NCBI GenBank assembly: GCA_025093555.1
Contig: JAIWNF010000003.1
Location: 806,001-870,000, forward strand
Length of the DNA: 64,000 bases
Origin: Circinella umbellata
Lineage: Eukaryota > Mucoromycota > Mucoromycetes > Mucorales > Lichtheimiaceae
Direction of reading: 5' to 3'
Positions 23,946-37,379 of the stretch are shown piece by piece (position 1 is the stretch's first letter; the number at the start of each line of letters is the position of its first letter). Under the pieces are notes generated by a model. That model saw only the letters and a program-made list of their open reading frames with translations, had not been told where the DNA came from and did no database searches. The position numbers and the translations under genes were made by a program.

Positions 23946-26900
23946 TTAAACTTTTCCTTTGTTTACATAATCAGTAAATTCAAATGTTGGATTGGGTATA
24001 CAAAATGGATGTGAAAGTAATTGAACTGCTGTAGGTCTTTTATTTGGATCACTACAAATTAAAAGAAAAATGAGTTAACTATTGATTATGTATATTCCAC
24101 CTTCATAATTAATAAATGGGATACTTTACATTTGAAAACACTGTCGAAGAAAATCTTTACCAATATCAGACATATCTTCAGGAACATCAGGCGATTTTTG
24201 ACAACCAAGCTTTATAATTTGTATAAATAAGAATTAAGAAATTTTGATTAACTTATTAGATAATAAAATAAAAGTTTTCCTTACATTATAAAGTGTTGCA
24301 ATTTGGTTTAATGTTAACCAAGGTCTTTGACCAGTATACATTTCAATCACTGTACAACCTAAACTCCAAATATCCACTTTGGCACTATAGGGTTCATTTT
24401 TAACCACTTCAGGTGCCATCCAATAAACAGAACCTATATATACAAATAGTATCGATATAATCAATACATGTATCTACTTTTTTTTAAAAAAAAGAAAAAC
24501 TTACCACGTAAAGACATTCGAGAATTTTGATCATAAACTTCATCATAATCATTCTTTTTAGATAATCCAAAATCAGAAATCTTACAAACACCATCCCCTT
24601 CTACTAAAATGTTGGCTGCTTTGATATCCTATATATATCATATCAGAATATTAGAATATTAGATGATACATAACAAAATAAAATTAAATGTTTATATATA
24701 TTTATATATATTAAAACTTACTCGATGAAGAATACTTTTTGAATGAAGATATTCAATTCCCATACAAATTTGTCTTGTAAAATGTCTCACTAATGGTTCT
24801 TCAAAAGCACCATGTAATGCCAATCGACTGGAAATACTACCACCCGAAATATATTCCAAAAAAATATTGACAACTCCTTCATCATCATCACGACCATAAC
24901 CCAAATATTGAACAATATTATCATGATCTAAATCTCGTAACATGGCAATTTCTTGATATAATGCATCCACCATATCATGTTGATGACTGTCCAATAAATC
25001 CGATTTTGTTTTGGGAATTTCAACTTGTTTGACAGCAATCACTTCACCTGTCGCGACATTAAAGGCAAGATAAACACGACCAAAAGATCCTTTTCCAATT
25101 AATTTACCCCGAATCCATTGAACAGATGCACCACTATTATTATTTTGAGTATTCCCTTCATTTTGCATACTCATACTATATTCATTTTCACGTAATAATT
25201 GTAATTGTTCTTTGGGTTTCACTTCAATTACATGCTGTCCCCACAATTTCGTACTTTTACGTCGTAATATGCTACCTTCTTTAGTAGATTGTTTTCTAGC
25301 ACGATTGTATTTTTTACTTGCTTCACGTGCAACAACACGAATCGATTTTGTATGAGTTAATCTTCGATTAATAATGGGTTGTGGTTGTGGTTGAGGTGGT
25401 TGTTGTTGAGGTTCAACAATAATTTCTTTATCCAAATCATGATTATCAAAGTATTTATCCATATTTTGACATACAACTTCAGCAGGAGGTCGTTCACCCC
25501 AAAATTCACGTGGTGAATCAGGTGGTGATGTTGCTGCTGTTGTCCTGCTATCATCTGAAGAAGAAATATAAGAATCACCTCCTACAGTACCATCATTTCT
25601 TTGTAATGGATGAATATTATTATTAGATGAAGGTGGAACAGCCCATAATTGAGCCATGGGTCTTTGTTGTTGTTGCTGATGTTGATAATGACGTTCTGCT
25701 AAAAGATTTGGACAACTTGTTCTTGGTGGTACGGCCCATAATCCACTCGTTGGCATGATCGTTATTTGTTGCTGTCGTTGCTGAGATGGTGTAGGTTCTG
25801 AACGTCTTGTCCATTTTAAATCATTGTTATAATTATTAGGCTCATGAATAAAGGGTGCACTTCCAATACGTTGACGGTGTTGTTGTTTATGTTGCTTATG
25901 TATAAACAATTCGTTCTCACGCTCGTCTTTAACTTCGTTATGTTGTTGTTGTTCGATCAATAGTCCAATATGATCTTGACGATTATCTTCATCATTCTCT
26001 ACTGATTGTGATCTTCCTATACGATCTGGTTGACACGGTGTCGGAGGATCAGATAATTGAACACCAACAACAGGCTCACTATCATAACCACTTAAAATTT
26101 CACGACTATTATGTCGATACACTGTTTTACTTGCATGATGATTATTATTACTGCTGGGAAAAACAAATGGACTGTTATTACCCAAAGAAGTATCTTTATT
26201 ATCCATACCATTGGCACTTATCGGACTGTGATGTGATCTACAAAATAATAATAATTAATTAATTAAGGAGATATACTCATAAAAAAAAACAATGAAATAC
26301 ATGTGAATTAATTAATCCTTATTTACTTGTGTTGTTGGTGTTGATGATGATAATGTAAAGTATTAAGGTGAGGTGATGAAGGAGTATCAGAAGGAGAATG
26401 ACCTAATTCTGGTGTTGATAATGAGTAAGCAGAATTTCCATATAATCCACCACCATTATTAATTATCGTTGTTCCAGGTTCATAACAATGATTTATTTCC
26501 ATTACTGTTCCTGTTGCTTGTAAATAGCGATATGAATCATCTGATTGTTGTTGTCTTGAAGATAAATAATGCTCCATAAAACAAACGAGTATATGTTGAT
26601 TAGCAGAATGATCAGCAATTGAACAAAGATTTAAAATGTCCTGCGAAGCCAATGGGGTTTCTGCTTAAAGGGTTAGCTTTATTTATGTATTTATTTATGA
26701 TCTACAAGTTCAAACTAGAATATATAAATATGCTTGAAAAAGAAAAAAGAAAAAAAAAGACCAGAAAAACTTGCCTGGATCTGGACCATTTTCATGAAAA
26801 TAGTAAAAATCATCAAGATTTCCTTGTAACTCCAATCTTTTTAAAATTCTTTCTTTGATAGAATCTGAATCACGTATATCAGTGACAACAACACTATACC

Positions 26901-28552
26901 AAGTTTCTTTATCACTGGTTACTTGAATCCTTTGTTCCGTAAACTAAAGTTAAATTATAATATATAAAAAAGTTAATAATTAGTATTTATATATTATTTA
27001 TTATAAATATGATAAATACCCGTTTATGCGTAGCTAAGCCTAATCCACTCGTATTTTTTTTACTATCCATTATTTGTTGATGTTGATGGTGTTGATGCGT
27101 TACCCCTGATGACAAGGATGATGATGATGATGAAGAAGGTGAAGTGGCATGCCCCTTGGATGTTCGATGATGAGATGTCGGTGATCGCCAATTAGAATAA
27201 GCTGCCCAAATTTTTGATAGTTTATCAGGTGTAGATGAAAATCTAGAAGAATAATGATGATGGTGATGCGATTTTGAAGTATTCCGTTCTTCAGTTTCTA
27301 CTACTTCAAATACTGTTGTATCATAATTCATGGATGATGTACGTGGACTAATTAGAGGAGTTTGTTGTTGTGATGGTGATATATTATTACAAGTAATAGA
27401 ATTGGGTCCAAGTGAAGAAGGTGAAATATTTGAAGAACAAGATGTATATGGTACAGGAGGTAACGGACGTGTATTATTATTATTGTTATTGTTATTATTA
27501 TTATTAGTTGTATTAGTTGTAGATAAAAAAGTATTTCGAAATTTTGAAAAAGCAACTTTTGGAGAATAACGAGTAGGTGAATTATGTCGACTTGTATTAC
27601 GTGGAAAAGAAGAAGGAAATTCAGATGAAGAAGGAGATGGTGAAGGTGAATTGTGACGTGAAATAAAACTTATACCACTATTATTATTTGGTTCTTTCGC
27701 TGAGGTAGGTGTAGTTGAATGATGAGTATGATGATGATGATGATGATGATGTTCCATTAAATGATGTGTTCCTGTTGTTATTTTTGTTGTTGATGATGGA
27801 TTGGTAGGAATAGAATTAGGATTAGTTGTAGTGATATTAGTTGCTGTTGTTGATATATTATAACGTGAAGCACTTAATGGTGTAGTCGGTGAATTACTAC
27901 TGGCCAACTGACCAGATGAATTAGGTGTTCCTGCTGATGGTATACTAGGACTACGATTACTATTATTACCGTAAGAAGGATAAACGTTTGTATTGATTGA
28001 AATCTATAGTATTTTATAATAATAATAATAATAATTAAATTAATGGGGGGGGGAAAGAAAGAAAGAAAGAGAAAGAAAAAATAACAAAAAAGTATATGCA
28101 ATGTATGATATTTTGTTTGTTCTTTCTATTCTATTTCTTACATGTGCTGGTGGAGCTGCAAGTGGAGATAGTTGACCATTTAAAACTGCAGGTGTTCCGA
28201 GTGCTCTAATATCATTAAGAAGTCTCCGTCGTTCAGCATATGTAGTAACTTGACGTGGTAAAATTTCCACTAATTTTGCCAATGTTATATTAAAAAATTC
28301 TTGTCCATAAATATCATGATCTATTATTTTTTTTTTTTATTTTTCGGTCAATATCATTTCCATCCATAATAAAAAATTAAAAAAAAAAAAAGTTCATCGG
28401 AGTTCACCTCGAAACGTGTTGGCGATAATAGGATCCCACCCTTTTTCTTGAAGCCAACATGTCACTTTGTCTTGATGCCATTGATCTTCAAAATCAGGTC
28501 CCAATGCCGTACGCAAATCTTCTTGTGAAGGTGTTGGTATTTGTTTAAGCAT
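23946..28552 (-). CDS. MAP kinase kinase kinase with SAM domain (Bck1/Ste11 type)
   Basis: Ten exons in phase: 28552-28408, 28320-28142, 28003-27020, 26943-26775, 26660-26327, 26237-24722, 24628-24505, 24433-24285, 24209-24130 and 24051-23946, giving 1261 residues. Residues about 25-95 form a SAM-like domain (VTCWLQEKGWDPIIANTF, ITLAKLVEILPRQVTTY). A module around residues 435-525 (WYSVVVTDIRDSDSIKERIL, YYFHENGPDPETPLASQDI) resembles a Ras-association-like fold. The kinase domain (about 975-1240) is complete: GKGSFGRVYL, IAVKQV (Lys), HRDIKAANIL, DFGLSKK, GSVYWMAPEVV and DPNKRPTA. Between these lie His, Asn, Gln and Ser runs. By family it should act in the cell-integrity or pheromone MAPK cascade. 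The start is the first ATG (MLKQIPTPSQ). The intron 26661-26774 uses a GC donor. Confidence 0.9.
26661..26774 (-). other. Intron with a GC-AG boundary in the MAPKKK gene
   Basis: The exon ends ...GATCCAG and the intron begins GCAAGTTTTT; the acceptor is CTTTAAGCAG before AAACCCCATTGG. Splicing here joins GPDP to ETPLASQDI in frame. The GT at 26770-26769 would give the wrong frame, which quickly ends. Confidence 0.75.
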
Positions 28553-28624
28553 TTTTGTTGTTGTTGTTGTTGAAACTATTTTATCTTTTATGTAAAAAGG
28601 GTCTCGTATTTTCAATAAAGACGA

Positions 28625-28625
<1 letters not shown>

Positions 28626-28662
<37 letters not shown>
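28626..28662. repeat. 37-bp homopolymer A/T tract
   Basis: An uninterrupted run of A on the plus strand (T on the strand of the MAPKKK gene), about 75 bp upstream of its ATG. Such T tracts can act as nucleosome-depleting promoter elements. The exact length may vary or be a sequencing artefact. Confidence 0.9.
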
Positions 28663-28664
<2 letters not shown>

Positions 28665-30870
28665 TTGACCCCGTTTCACAAGGAAAGAAAAAAAGGGTAG
28701 TTGATTATATAAACGACGAACGTATGTATATTTTGCTGGAACAAAGATGTATATAGCAGCTCGTCAATGTTAAATAAGTAAATAATGTATCGGTCAGAGT
28801 AGCGAAAGGTAAAACGTCGTTTCGTTGTATGTAGTTTGTTATCTTACGAAGAAAAAAAGAAAAAAAAAAAGAAAGGAGAAGAATATAAATAGTGAAGAAG
28901 GAAGAAAAGGGAGGAAGAAGGAAGTTTATTATTGAATAAATATATATAAGAAAAAAAAAGAGAAGAAGAAGAAGAAGAATAAAAGAAAGGATATAATAAT
29001 GATGCGTGGAAAAACAAAAAGTAAAAAAAAAAGAAGGAGTGAATTGTGTGTGTTGGGTTGGGTTGGCCAAACAGATCAAAAAAAGAGTTGTCTGTGAGAA
29101 ATAACTTATAACTCAGCTCAACGATACACGCATGAATAAGGATTTTTTTTTATTTATTATTGTTATTATTATTTTTGACACATTAATTTCCTTTTAAAAA
29201 AATATATTCCGTTAATATTGTTTTTATTTTTGCCCAAAAGAACTCACCTGTTATTATTTTCTTTTTTTTCCGTCGTCATGAAGGGTATATAAGTACCATT
29301 AATGTAGTATATGTTTGTTAATTTGCCAACTATCCAATTTCAGCTAATTAACCTATCTTCCTACATTCAAAATTAAACTTATCGAATAACCTCAAGAATA
29401 AGAAAAAGCTATTTTTACAGAAAATTAATAACAGTAGTAGTATTTAGTATACAAATTGATACCATCCATATTATAATAATTTATAATATCATTTAGTACG
29501 TACCCCTACAATATTTTTTATAGTGTGAGTAGTATATACAATAAAGGATTTTACAAGTTAAATGATGACGTGTGAATCAATTATTTGTTTATGCTTTTGA
29601 CGTTCTTGTGTACATAATAATAACCGATTTCATCTACATTGTATAAGTCGTTCTTTCGTACGTACGTAGCACTAATTATGCGTTTTTCTTAACATAGTAA
29701 TAGTGCGCACTTAATAATAATTATTAAGGGTCGATAAATTTACCATAATATAGAGAGAACTTTTTCTTTTTCATTAGTATAACTATATTATTATGATTAC
29801 GTACCGGCAGCAGAGTGCATAACTCGGATTATCCATACATATATTTTTTTCTTTGAAGGGGGGGAGGGTGAGAGGAAGGAGATTTTGTTTAGAATTACTA
29901 TTAGTTATTTAGAAATGTTCCAACTCAATATTAATATTCATTCTATCTAAATTGCTTTTAACCATAATAACAAAACTATCTTGTTTATAGTACAAAAAAA
30001 AAGTAAGACTAGTAGACATATTCATAATATTTTGTATATATTACGTATGAGAAAAAAGATTTGAATGTTCAAATTTTCGATCACGCATTGGCCGCCTCAT
30101 CCCTGGATATTATCGAATCCCCGATTCATTATTATTTTCACTCCTTCTTTTCGCCGTAAAGTAACATAGTAGCATCGCACACCCCTGACGATCATCCCAC
30201 CACACTTCAATATATATATATAACAAGGAGCATAATAAACAACAATTCTTTTTTTTTATAATTTGTATCAGGTTTTTTAGAACTTATAATACATAATATA
30301 TAATGATTACCCTTCTCTACTTATAAATATATATATAATATTATTTTGAAGAAAGAAAAACTCCATCAAGAAGTCATATTGAATAAAAGCCCTTTGTATT
30401 TGAAGTAGGATAATGGGGGTTAATAATCATCATCACATCCATACCCTCCTATACAGTATGTTTTTTTTTTCTTGCTTTAGCTGTATAGTTGATGACTACT
30501 ACTATTGTTGTTTTTGTTGTGTGTTTAAATTGGCAATAGTACTTACAAGTACATTATATTACAATGTGTGAATTGATGGATGGAACTACAGTAATATCTC
30601 GCTTTTATTTTATTCTTACTACGTACGTAAAACGGCCACAAAACGATCTCCTTTTTCTTTTTATCTTTTGCTAGGTACAGTATATATACTTTAGATTGGT
30701 CCCTATGTATTATCAAAAAGAAAAAAAAGTTCAAAATAAATACACAACATATAAAAAAAATCTGGTCATCAGACAAACATTATGACTTTAGGGAGCGATA
30801 AGAAATGTGAGACCAGAGAAAGTGAACAAGGGATGACAGGCAACACAAACAATTTAGTTCTCATAAGATC

Positions 30871-30881
30871 AACACACACAC

Positions 30882-30968
<87 letters not shown>
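30871..30968. repeat. Compound (CA)n-(TA)n microsatellite
   Basis: About 67 bp of CA dinucleotides with one G interruption pass directly into about 30 bp of TA dinucleotides. Open frames on both strands through it are translation artefacts of the repeat. Confidence 0.95.
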
Positions 30969-30970
<2 letters not shown>

Positions 30971-31224
30971 AGCATTGTATAATTATGATATAATGCGATA
31001 ATTTTTATTCAGAATGATCAAGAATAAAAAAAGGGTCTTTTATCCTCATGTAAGATCTCACATGTAAAACAAAAAAAAAGAATCATTTTTATCCTTACGT
31101 ACGTATTGATTTATATAATCCCCAACTCTTTGAAACTTGGTGTGCTTTTGTATGTGTGTGTATGCTGAATGTGCATCACCAAACATGGTGTTTTTGGCTT
31201 ATATTTCTACAAGAAAAAAAAAAG

Positions 31225-31259
31225 AGGGGGGAGGGGAGGGGAGGGGAGGGGAGGGGAGG
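31225..31259. repeat. G-rich GGGGA tandem repeat
   Basis: Several consecutive GGGGA units on the plus strand (31226-31258). With at least four runs of four G separated by single A, it fits the G-quadruplex pattern. Confidence 0.85.
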
Positions 31260-32314
31260 AGGATTGATGGGGATTGGGGGAAAGTAGGATGCAGGTATGA
31301 TTTATGTTGTTCTACATGAAAAGAAAATTTCTTTATACTGATAATTAAATGTTTTAGAATGAACGATAATAAATATAATATGGAATTAACGGTGGTAATA
31401 GTCCATAGTAGTATTTTTCAATGTTACTGAGTGCAGAAAAGATCTTTCCCCATGCTATTTCTTGGTTGCTAAGGGACCATTAAAACGAATTGGTAACTAT
31501 GACAATTTTTTTTATTTATTTATCTATTTATTTAAATAGACAGTGCGATAATCACTTATTCTCTAAGAATTGATATATTTTTTTTTTAAAATTGGTAGAT
31601 ATATAATATTGATAATGGTGTTGTAAGAATTCTATGGTTTGCATGTACACACTTGAAAAAAGTATAGAAAAAAAACAAAAAAAGGGAGCCAAAAAAAATA
31701 AAAAGAAAACCCCAAATATATTTTAGTTATTTTTGTTGTCTGTAATGTGTGGCTGATAAATAAACAGTTTTTATAGATTACTATTATGACGTACATCTTG
31801 TTATATATTATTTTACTTTGAATTAGGTGCAATCTTTTCTTTAGGTTACGTTACAACAATAATAAATGATGCTGATAATTCTACTATTACGTATTAAAAT
31901 AAATAAAAAGGGGCTGTCAAAGACAAATTTGTCCATTTAGATTAAAAAAATAAATATACACCAGAGAAAATAAAAACCCCACGCACCCAACATAACTTTA
32001 ACAGCATATATCATATGAAAGAGCGTTGCAATGTTTGTATAACTTTTTTTCTTTTTGTGGCAACTAACTTTTTCACGTGCTTGAAAAAAATATTCATCAT
32101 ACAACATATCTCACCATAACCACTACAACAACCATACACAAGAAAAAAAATAAAATAGGATGCTAATATTTTACTTTTCTTCTTTCTCTTTTTTCTTTTT
32201 TTATTTGTTTATTTTGTTTCTGTTGTTTATAGCTGTGTAGGGTAAAAAAAAACAGAAGAGAGAGAGAGAGAGAGGAAGAGAAAGAGAAACTTGTTTTACA
32301 TAGGTAACTTGAAA

Positions 32315-33552
32315 ATGACATTACCTCAGCATCATAATAATCGTGCACGAATCTACTTTTGCGATCCGTTACCTCGATGGGGAGTAATCTCTCCAACAAC
32401 ACAACAATCTTCTTATACGATATGTCAAAAAGGTGGAAAACTTGAGGATGTTTCTTTTGATTATAATAATAACGAGAGTAAAAATAATATTAATAATAAT
32501 AATAATCCAAATGAGAAAAGTAATTATCATCATCGCCATAATGAAATACCGATATTGAAAAGCACTTTTACAATGTAAGTTTGCACAATATTCTTCCTTC
32601 CTAGTTACATACTTTCATTATTATCATCAACATCATCTTATTTACTAGTAATTGATCATTTATCTGTATGTACTACTCCCCCAAAAAAAAATACAATAAT
32701 AACCATTACTAGTCATATTTCTTATACACCCTTAACTTATTTCATAACATGGCTGGCCATTATGACTTCGTTACATACGTTATTCTCACTCTCTTCCACT
32801 TCTTCATCTTCTCGCTCCCACACATTTCCTCCCATCTTTGTACTCTTTCATATGCTTTTCCAGATCTCACATTTGGTGGCTCATCTATTTGGCATTTTAA
32901 CACTTGAGCGATTTTGTGTGGTGTATGGTACTTCCCTTTACTGGACTGGCTGGTTGATGGGTATATTTGTTTTTAAAAGTGAACGATTACCTCTTGATTT
33001 TACTGTTATTGCCTTTTGGTTATTAATGCTCGAACGACGTAATGCTTGGGGGTAATATATTAATTATTGTTCTACATCTTTTATTGCTATACTATATAGT
33101 ATCACATAAATACATACATATATGAAACATTCTTCCCCATATATACATATACACAAAAACAATTAACCTTCTATGTATATATATATAGATTGATTCAATG
33201 GGAATTTGCAAGTCAACTGGAAGATACATCGCAAGATCAACCCATAGCATTTGGTAATACTGTTCGACTCATCGTTTATCGAATATGGACAATATTTGGT
33301 GTAGGTTTTGCTTGGGCTTGTATTTATCTTCCCTTAGCAACACATGATGGTTATTCATTATCAAGTCTATTATTAAATCCAATGAATCTAATTCGATGGT
33401 ATTTTGCTACTATCATCAGTGGTCTAGGAATGATTTGTTATTGGAGTTTTTGGACTTTTCAATATCGTGGTGTTGTTTGGCAACGCGAATTACGTAAAGG
33501 TATTGCTGTATGGTATAGTGATGGCATTGCTCGAGCAGCAGATATCATATAA
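32315..33552 (+). CDS. Orphan multipass membrane protein
   Basis: Three exons in phase: 32315-32574, 32713-33051 and 33189-33552, giving 320 residues. After a hydrophilic N-terminus with an Asn-rich run come hydrophobic segments that look membrane-spanning: YFITWLAIMTSLHTLFSL, PPIFVLFHMLFQISHLVAHL, YWTGWLMGIFVF, VIAFWLLML, IWTIFGVGFAWACIYLPLA and FATIISGLGMICYWSFW. It ends with a basic segment (WQRELRKGIAVWYSDGIA). I do not recognise the family. The introns have canonical sites (GTAAGT/AG, GTAATA/AG) and phase is maintained across all three exons, which supports a real gene. The first in-frame ATG (MTLPQHHNNRARIYF) was chosen. Confidence 0.72.
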
Positions 33553-36500
33553 AAAAGCGGCTATACGTATCAAAAATTTTTTCTTCTTTTTTGCGCACTC
33601 ACAGAAAACCGCCCATGATATGAAGAATGAATGTTTTTTTTTTTTTCGTTTTTAACACAATATTTTCATTCACGTATTATTTTATAAGTATACACACTAT
33701 ACTATTTCCTTTTCCTTCTCTTTAATTATCCTTTTACTTTGTGTTTATTTTCATTTTGTATTGTATTGTATCTTCTCTTTTATTTTTATTAGTTCATTCC
33801 CACTTTTTTTTTTTTTTGGCTCCATTTTTCTTTGTCATACTTCTGTTTATAATCTGTTGTGTAAATAATAATAAATTCCTTTTTTTTACGTATGTGTTTA
33901 TATTACATACTGATATAGTACGATACTTGCTTATGTATATCATGTTTGTTCAGCTTCTTGTTCTGTAGATAGGGAACTGCTTTCTGTAAACTTCTATAAA
34001 AAAGGAACCACGTAGGGAAAACTTGAGCGAGTTGAGAGCAGAATCAATTATAGCATAATATGGTTATCTGATTCACATAATAACTGAGCTTTCAAAATAA
34101 TTGTCTTTTGTTGTATTATTATGCAAATCACCTTTTTTAAATAAAAAGAACATGTTGATGACCTGTAACTACAAGAAAAAAAAAAGTCTTGTCTAATTGG
34201 TGAATATTTATAACAGAAAAGGGTTGCTTACCTTGATGTGTCCGAGGAGAAAAGTTACGAAATTCTGTATAGGCTTAAATAATTTTGAGTTTCATTTTTA
34301 CAATATGTACATCATAGCGACAAGGAAAAGATCAACAGCAATCTAATCGAACAATGTATATTTGTTGTATATCATACGTATCCTAGTCCAAAAAGAAAAA
34401 AGGGGGTGAAGGTTCAGAGAGATCTTTTATTTGCCTGCGCCATGATATTCAGAATCATTATTGGGATAAACAATGATTCTTATATTATTATACTTCTTTT
34501 GGCGACTGTCAAATAATATATGATGCTAAGGTATTATGGCATTTTGGATATTCATGGCTGACGAAATACTTTCCTGTCGCCGTGATCAAATGTTATTACC
34601 ATTATATCGATAACAGGATACGTAGCTACTCGTTTGAAGAGAAAAAAGGGATGTCTGTGAACTCATGGTAGAAGCGAGTAAGCAAATTTTGTGTTTATAA
34701 AATAATCGCTAAAAAAAACTCCCAGTAAGGGGAAAAAGTTAAATTGGAGTGTGAGTTTATATACCCCTATATTTCTTACTATCTCTATCTTTCAACACCA
34801 TTATCACTAGCACTTGTTTATTATTATAGTTTATAACATTAAAACTGACTAGCTAAAGATGGTATGTAGCATAATATAATAATACATGGGGACTGTTCCT
34901 ATATAAATATAAACTACCTTTACTTAATTTCAATTGAACGTGATATATTTTTAAAATTCAACAAGAACAGAGTCCTGATATGTTGTTGCGACACATGATG
35001 CATAGAAAGAAATAAACATGTTTATCATAGTACTAGAGTGATAGCTTATTTTGAAGCTTAAATAATCTTTGGAATGAGTTTTAGGAAAAGGGATGTACCT
35101 GCGCTTTGCAAAACTTGTTTGGTGTAATGAATTCACGGCCTGTTGAAATAAGTCTATTCTTAGTTTTCTTGTTGATAAGCAGTAGTACTGTCGTGAATGA
35201 ATTTTCAACATAACTTGCAAGCTCATTTTCGTTTTTTTTTTAGAAAATAAAGAAGTCTGACGAAAATCGAAACCCCCACCCTGTGTTTACATTCCAGAGT
35301 TTATCAAGTCTATATCGGACACAAAGTGTATCCTACCTCACCATCATCATTATTAGTCTCATCAACACGCAACACTGCCCACGTAAAAAAGATTTTAAAT
35401 TCATTGTTAAAAAGATAATTAGCAAGTATAATCAAAAAATTTTGCTAACCTTTGTTAATAGATCAACATCTTATTGTCGTTAATAGCAATTGTTGTATTA
35501 GTATAGCAATAGAGTATTCCAATAAGCAGAATAAAACATAGACATTTTATATCCACAAGGAGGAGGGGTATATTATCACTGTTAATAGCCTTTGGCTTCG
35601 AGATTATTATATGTGAAAAATAAAAAGTGAAATTTTCCCCTTGTATAGCTAGCAGCATCCGAAAGCTACTACTATATTGATTATAGTGAAATTTTTTTTT
35701 CTCTTTTTTCTGCATAAATCTTCGGCGTTGGACACAGCCTAGGCTCTTTTCCTTCTGCACCTTTAAAATGCCCAAATTTGGATCCAATAAAAAATGGAAT
35801 GAGAAAAAAAAAAGCAGATTTAACTTTTCAAGTAAAAAGTGTGATAATTATATTTACCTGGCGTACGAATATAAAAACTGATTTATTGAATTACAGCTCA
35901 TCAGTACTATATTGATTGTATGCTTGTACAGTGTAATCTGTTCAGCTTTCACACGTTGTACTGACCAGGATACTAAAACATCTACGTTGCATAAGCCGTG
36001 GTCATTATTATCATAATCAGGGCCAATGCCATAAAACGCGTGTATTTTTTACAACTGCTTGTTTTTGCAATTTAATATCATTTTCTTCTCAAGAAGGAAA
36101 GATTAATATACAGACTATATTGTACCTTGACAAAGAAATAAAAAAGGAGAAAGTGAATCAAAACGATCTTATAAAACTTTTGCACGTGAAAGTAAAAAAC
36201 AAACAAATAGACAGAGATGAATAGAAAAGATCGATAAAACGACACACTACTTTGGAAAGTTGCTATATACATCAACAGAAAATTGGCATACAGTAGTGGT
36301 AAGGGAATCTTTATGGAATAAAAAATATACTGATAGAATGTCTAGATTCATTATGGTAGAATAAAATTGAATCAGGTCAAAGGGGAGTATATATATACCC
36401 CAAGAACATTTTGTCTCGAGGTTTACTCTTATTAAAAAAAATATTACAGTCCGCGGCACACCTTTTTTAATTGGGCAATTCGTAGGTTCAATGACTTGTA

Positions 36501-37379
36501 AGTGGCCTTTTTCTTGCTCCTGAATTTGAATCGTTTCGGGTGGATCTAGTTGACTATATTTTAATTTTTCGCGACATCATTATGGACACCACTAAATAAC
36601 AAGTAAAAAAAATGGTTACTTTAACGCAGCAACAGACCTCTCCTTTCAAAGTTAGATTACTGCGTACGTATTCTTCTTGATAAATTATCTACTTTCTTTT
36701 TTTTCACTATTGATATAAGAAAATAATACAACAAGATGAATTTGGAGTTTCTTTTATATGTATTATTAATATTAAAAAACAAGTATTGTGTATACGAATT
36801 AGTGAGAAGAGAGAAAATATTATAGGGATGGGTGCTATTATTATCATAGAAAGGAGGATGGTAGCAGTTGAGTTTCTAGCGCTAACCTGTACGATACAAA
36901 AAAGTCCGAACTGGACAACTATATTATTGATCTACCCAGGATTAATTTACTATGAAAGGTAATTTAAAACAAGACAAATTTGTCAAACATGGAATAGACC
37001 AGATGTCTAAATATGAAATACTACTCATAAGGCTGTTTTTTAACCTTTGATGAACAACCAAAATGAACTAAAATGAATGTTGATAAGCTAGTTTCTTTTA
37101 CAGCTAATTTCTTTTTTTTTTATTATTAGCATGCAAATACGTATAAAAAGACCTTTGCTTTTCTTTTATTACAAACGCCATGAATGACTTAATTCACCAA
37201 CACTTCTTTCGATTTGTTTGATAACCCTTTCCTTTCTTTTTTTTTTTTGTCCTTGTAATTTTATATTTACAATCACACCCTTTCCTATCATTTTTCTTCT
37301 GTAGTTGTCATTTTAGACTCACTCTCTGTAACAGCCACGAATAAATCTTTCTATCAACCAAAAGATAACAATAGTAGAA
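33553..37379. other. Gene-poor AT-rich region
   Basis: No gene is recognised over 3.8 kb. Minus-strand open stretches at 34951-35226 and 35455-35787 (for example LGCVQRRRFMQKKEKKKF) have no supporting motif or splice pattern and are not called. The last 250 bp hold the likely promoter of the RlpA-like gene. Confidence 0.6.
37142..37149 (+). promoter_or_regulatory. Probable TATA box of the RlpA-like gene
   Basis: The sequence TATAAAAA follows an ATGCAAAT octamer-like element. It lies about 235 bp upstream of the ATG, and the intervening leader has pyrimidine-rich tracts and CAAC/CAATC motifs typical of highly expressed fungal genes. The position of transcription start is inferred. Confidence 0.45.

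Larger units (their letters stand above)
28663..32314. other. Gene-poor region with simple repeats
   Basis: No gene is recognised over 3.6 kb. The left part should hold the MAPKKK promoter and is rich in polypurine stretches (28840-29060). Simple repeats at 30871-30968 and 31225-31259 are listed separately. The right end, with a GA run at 32250-32290, should contain the promoter of the orphan membrane-protein gene. Confidence 0.6.

Noticed and set aside
28553..28627. N-terminal extension of the MAPKKK reading SSLLKIRDPFYIKDK.
   Set aside because: It has no ATG; the frame runs into the poly-T tract. The first ATG is at 28552.
30769..30982. Open frames through the CA/TA microsatellite on both strands.
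   Set aside because: They translate a dinucleotide repeat (Thr-His, Cys-Val, Ile-Tyr) and carry no gene-like sequence.
34951..35787. Minus-strand open stretches considered as transposon relics.
   Set aside because: No motif could be matched and the codon composition is not clearly different from the surrounding AT-rich DNA.
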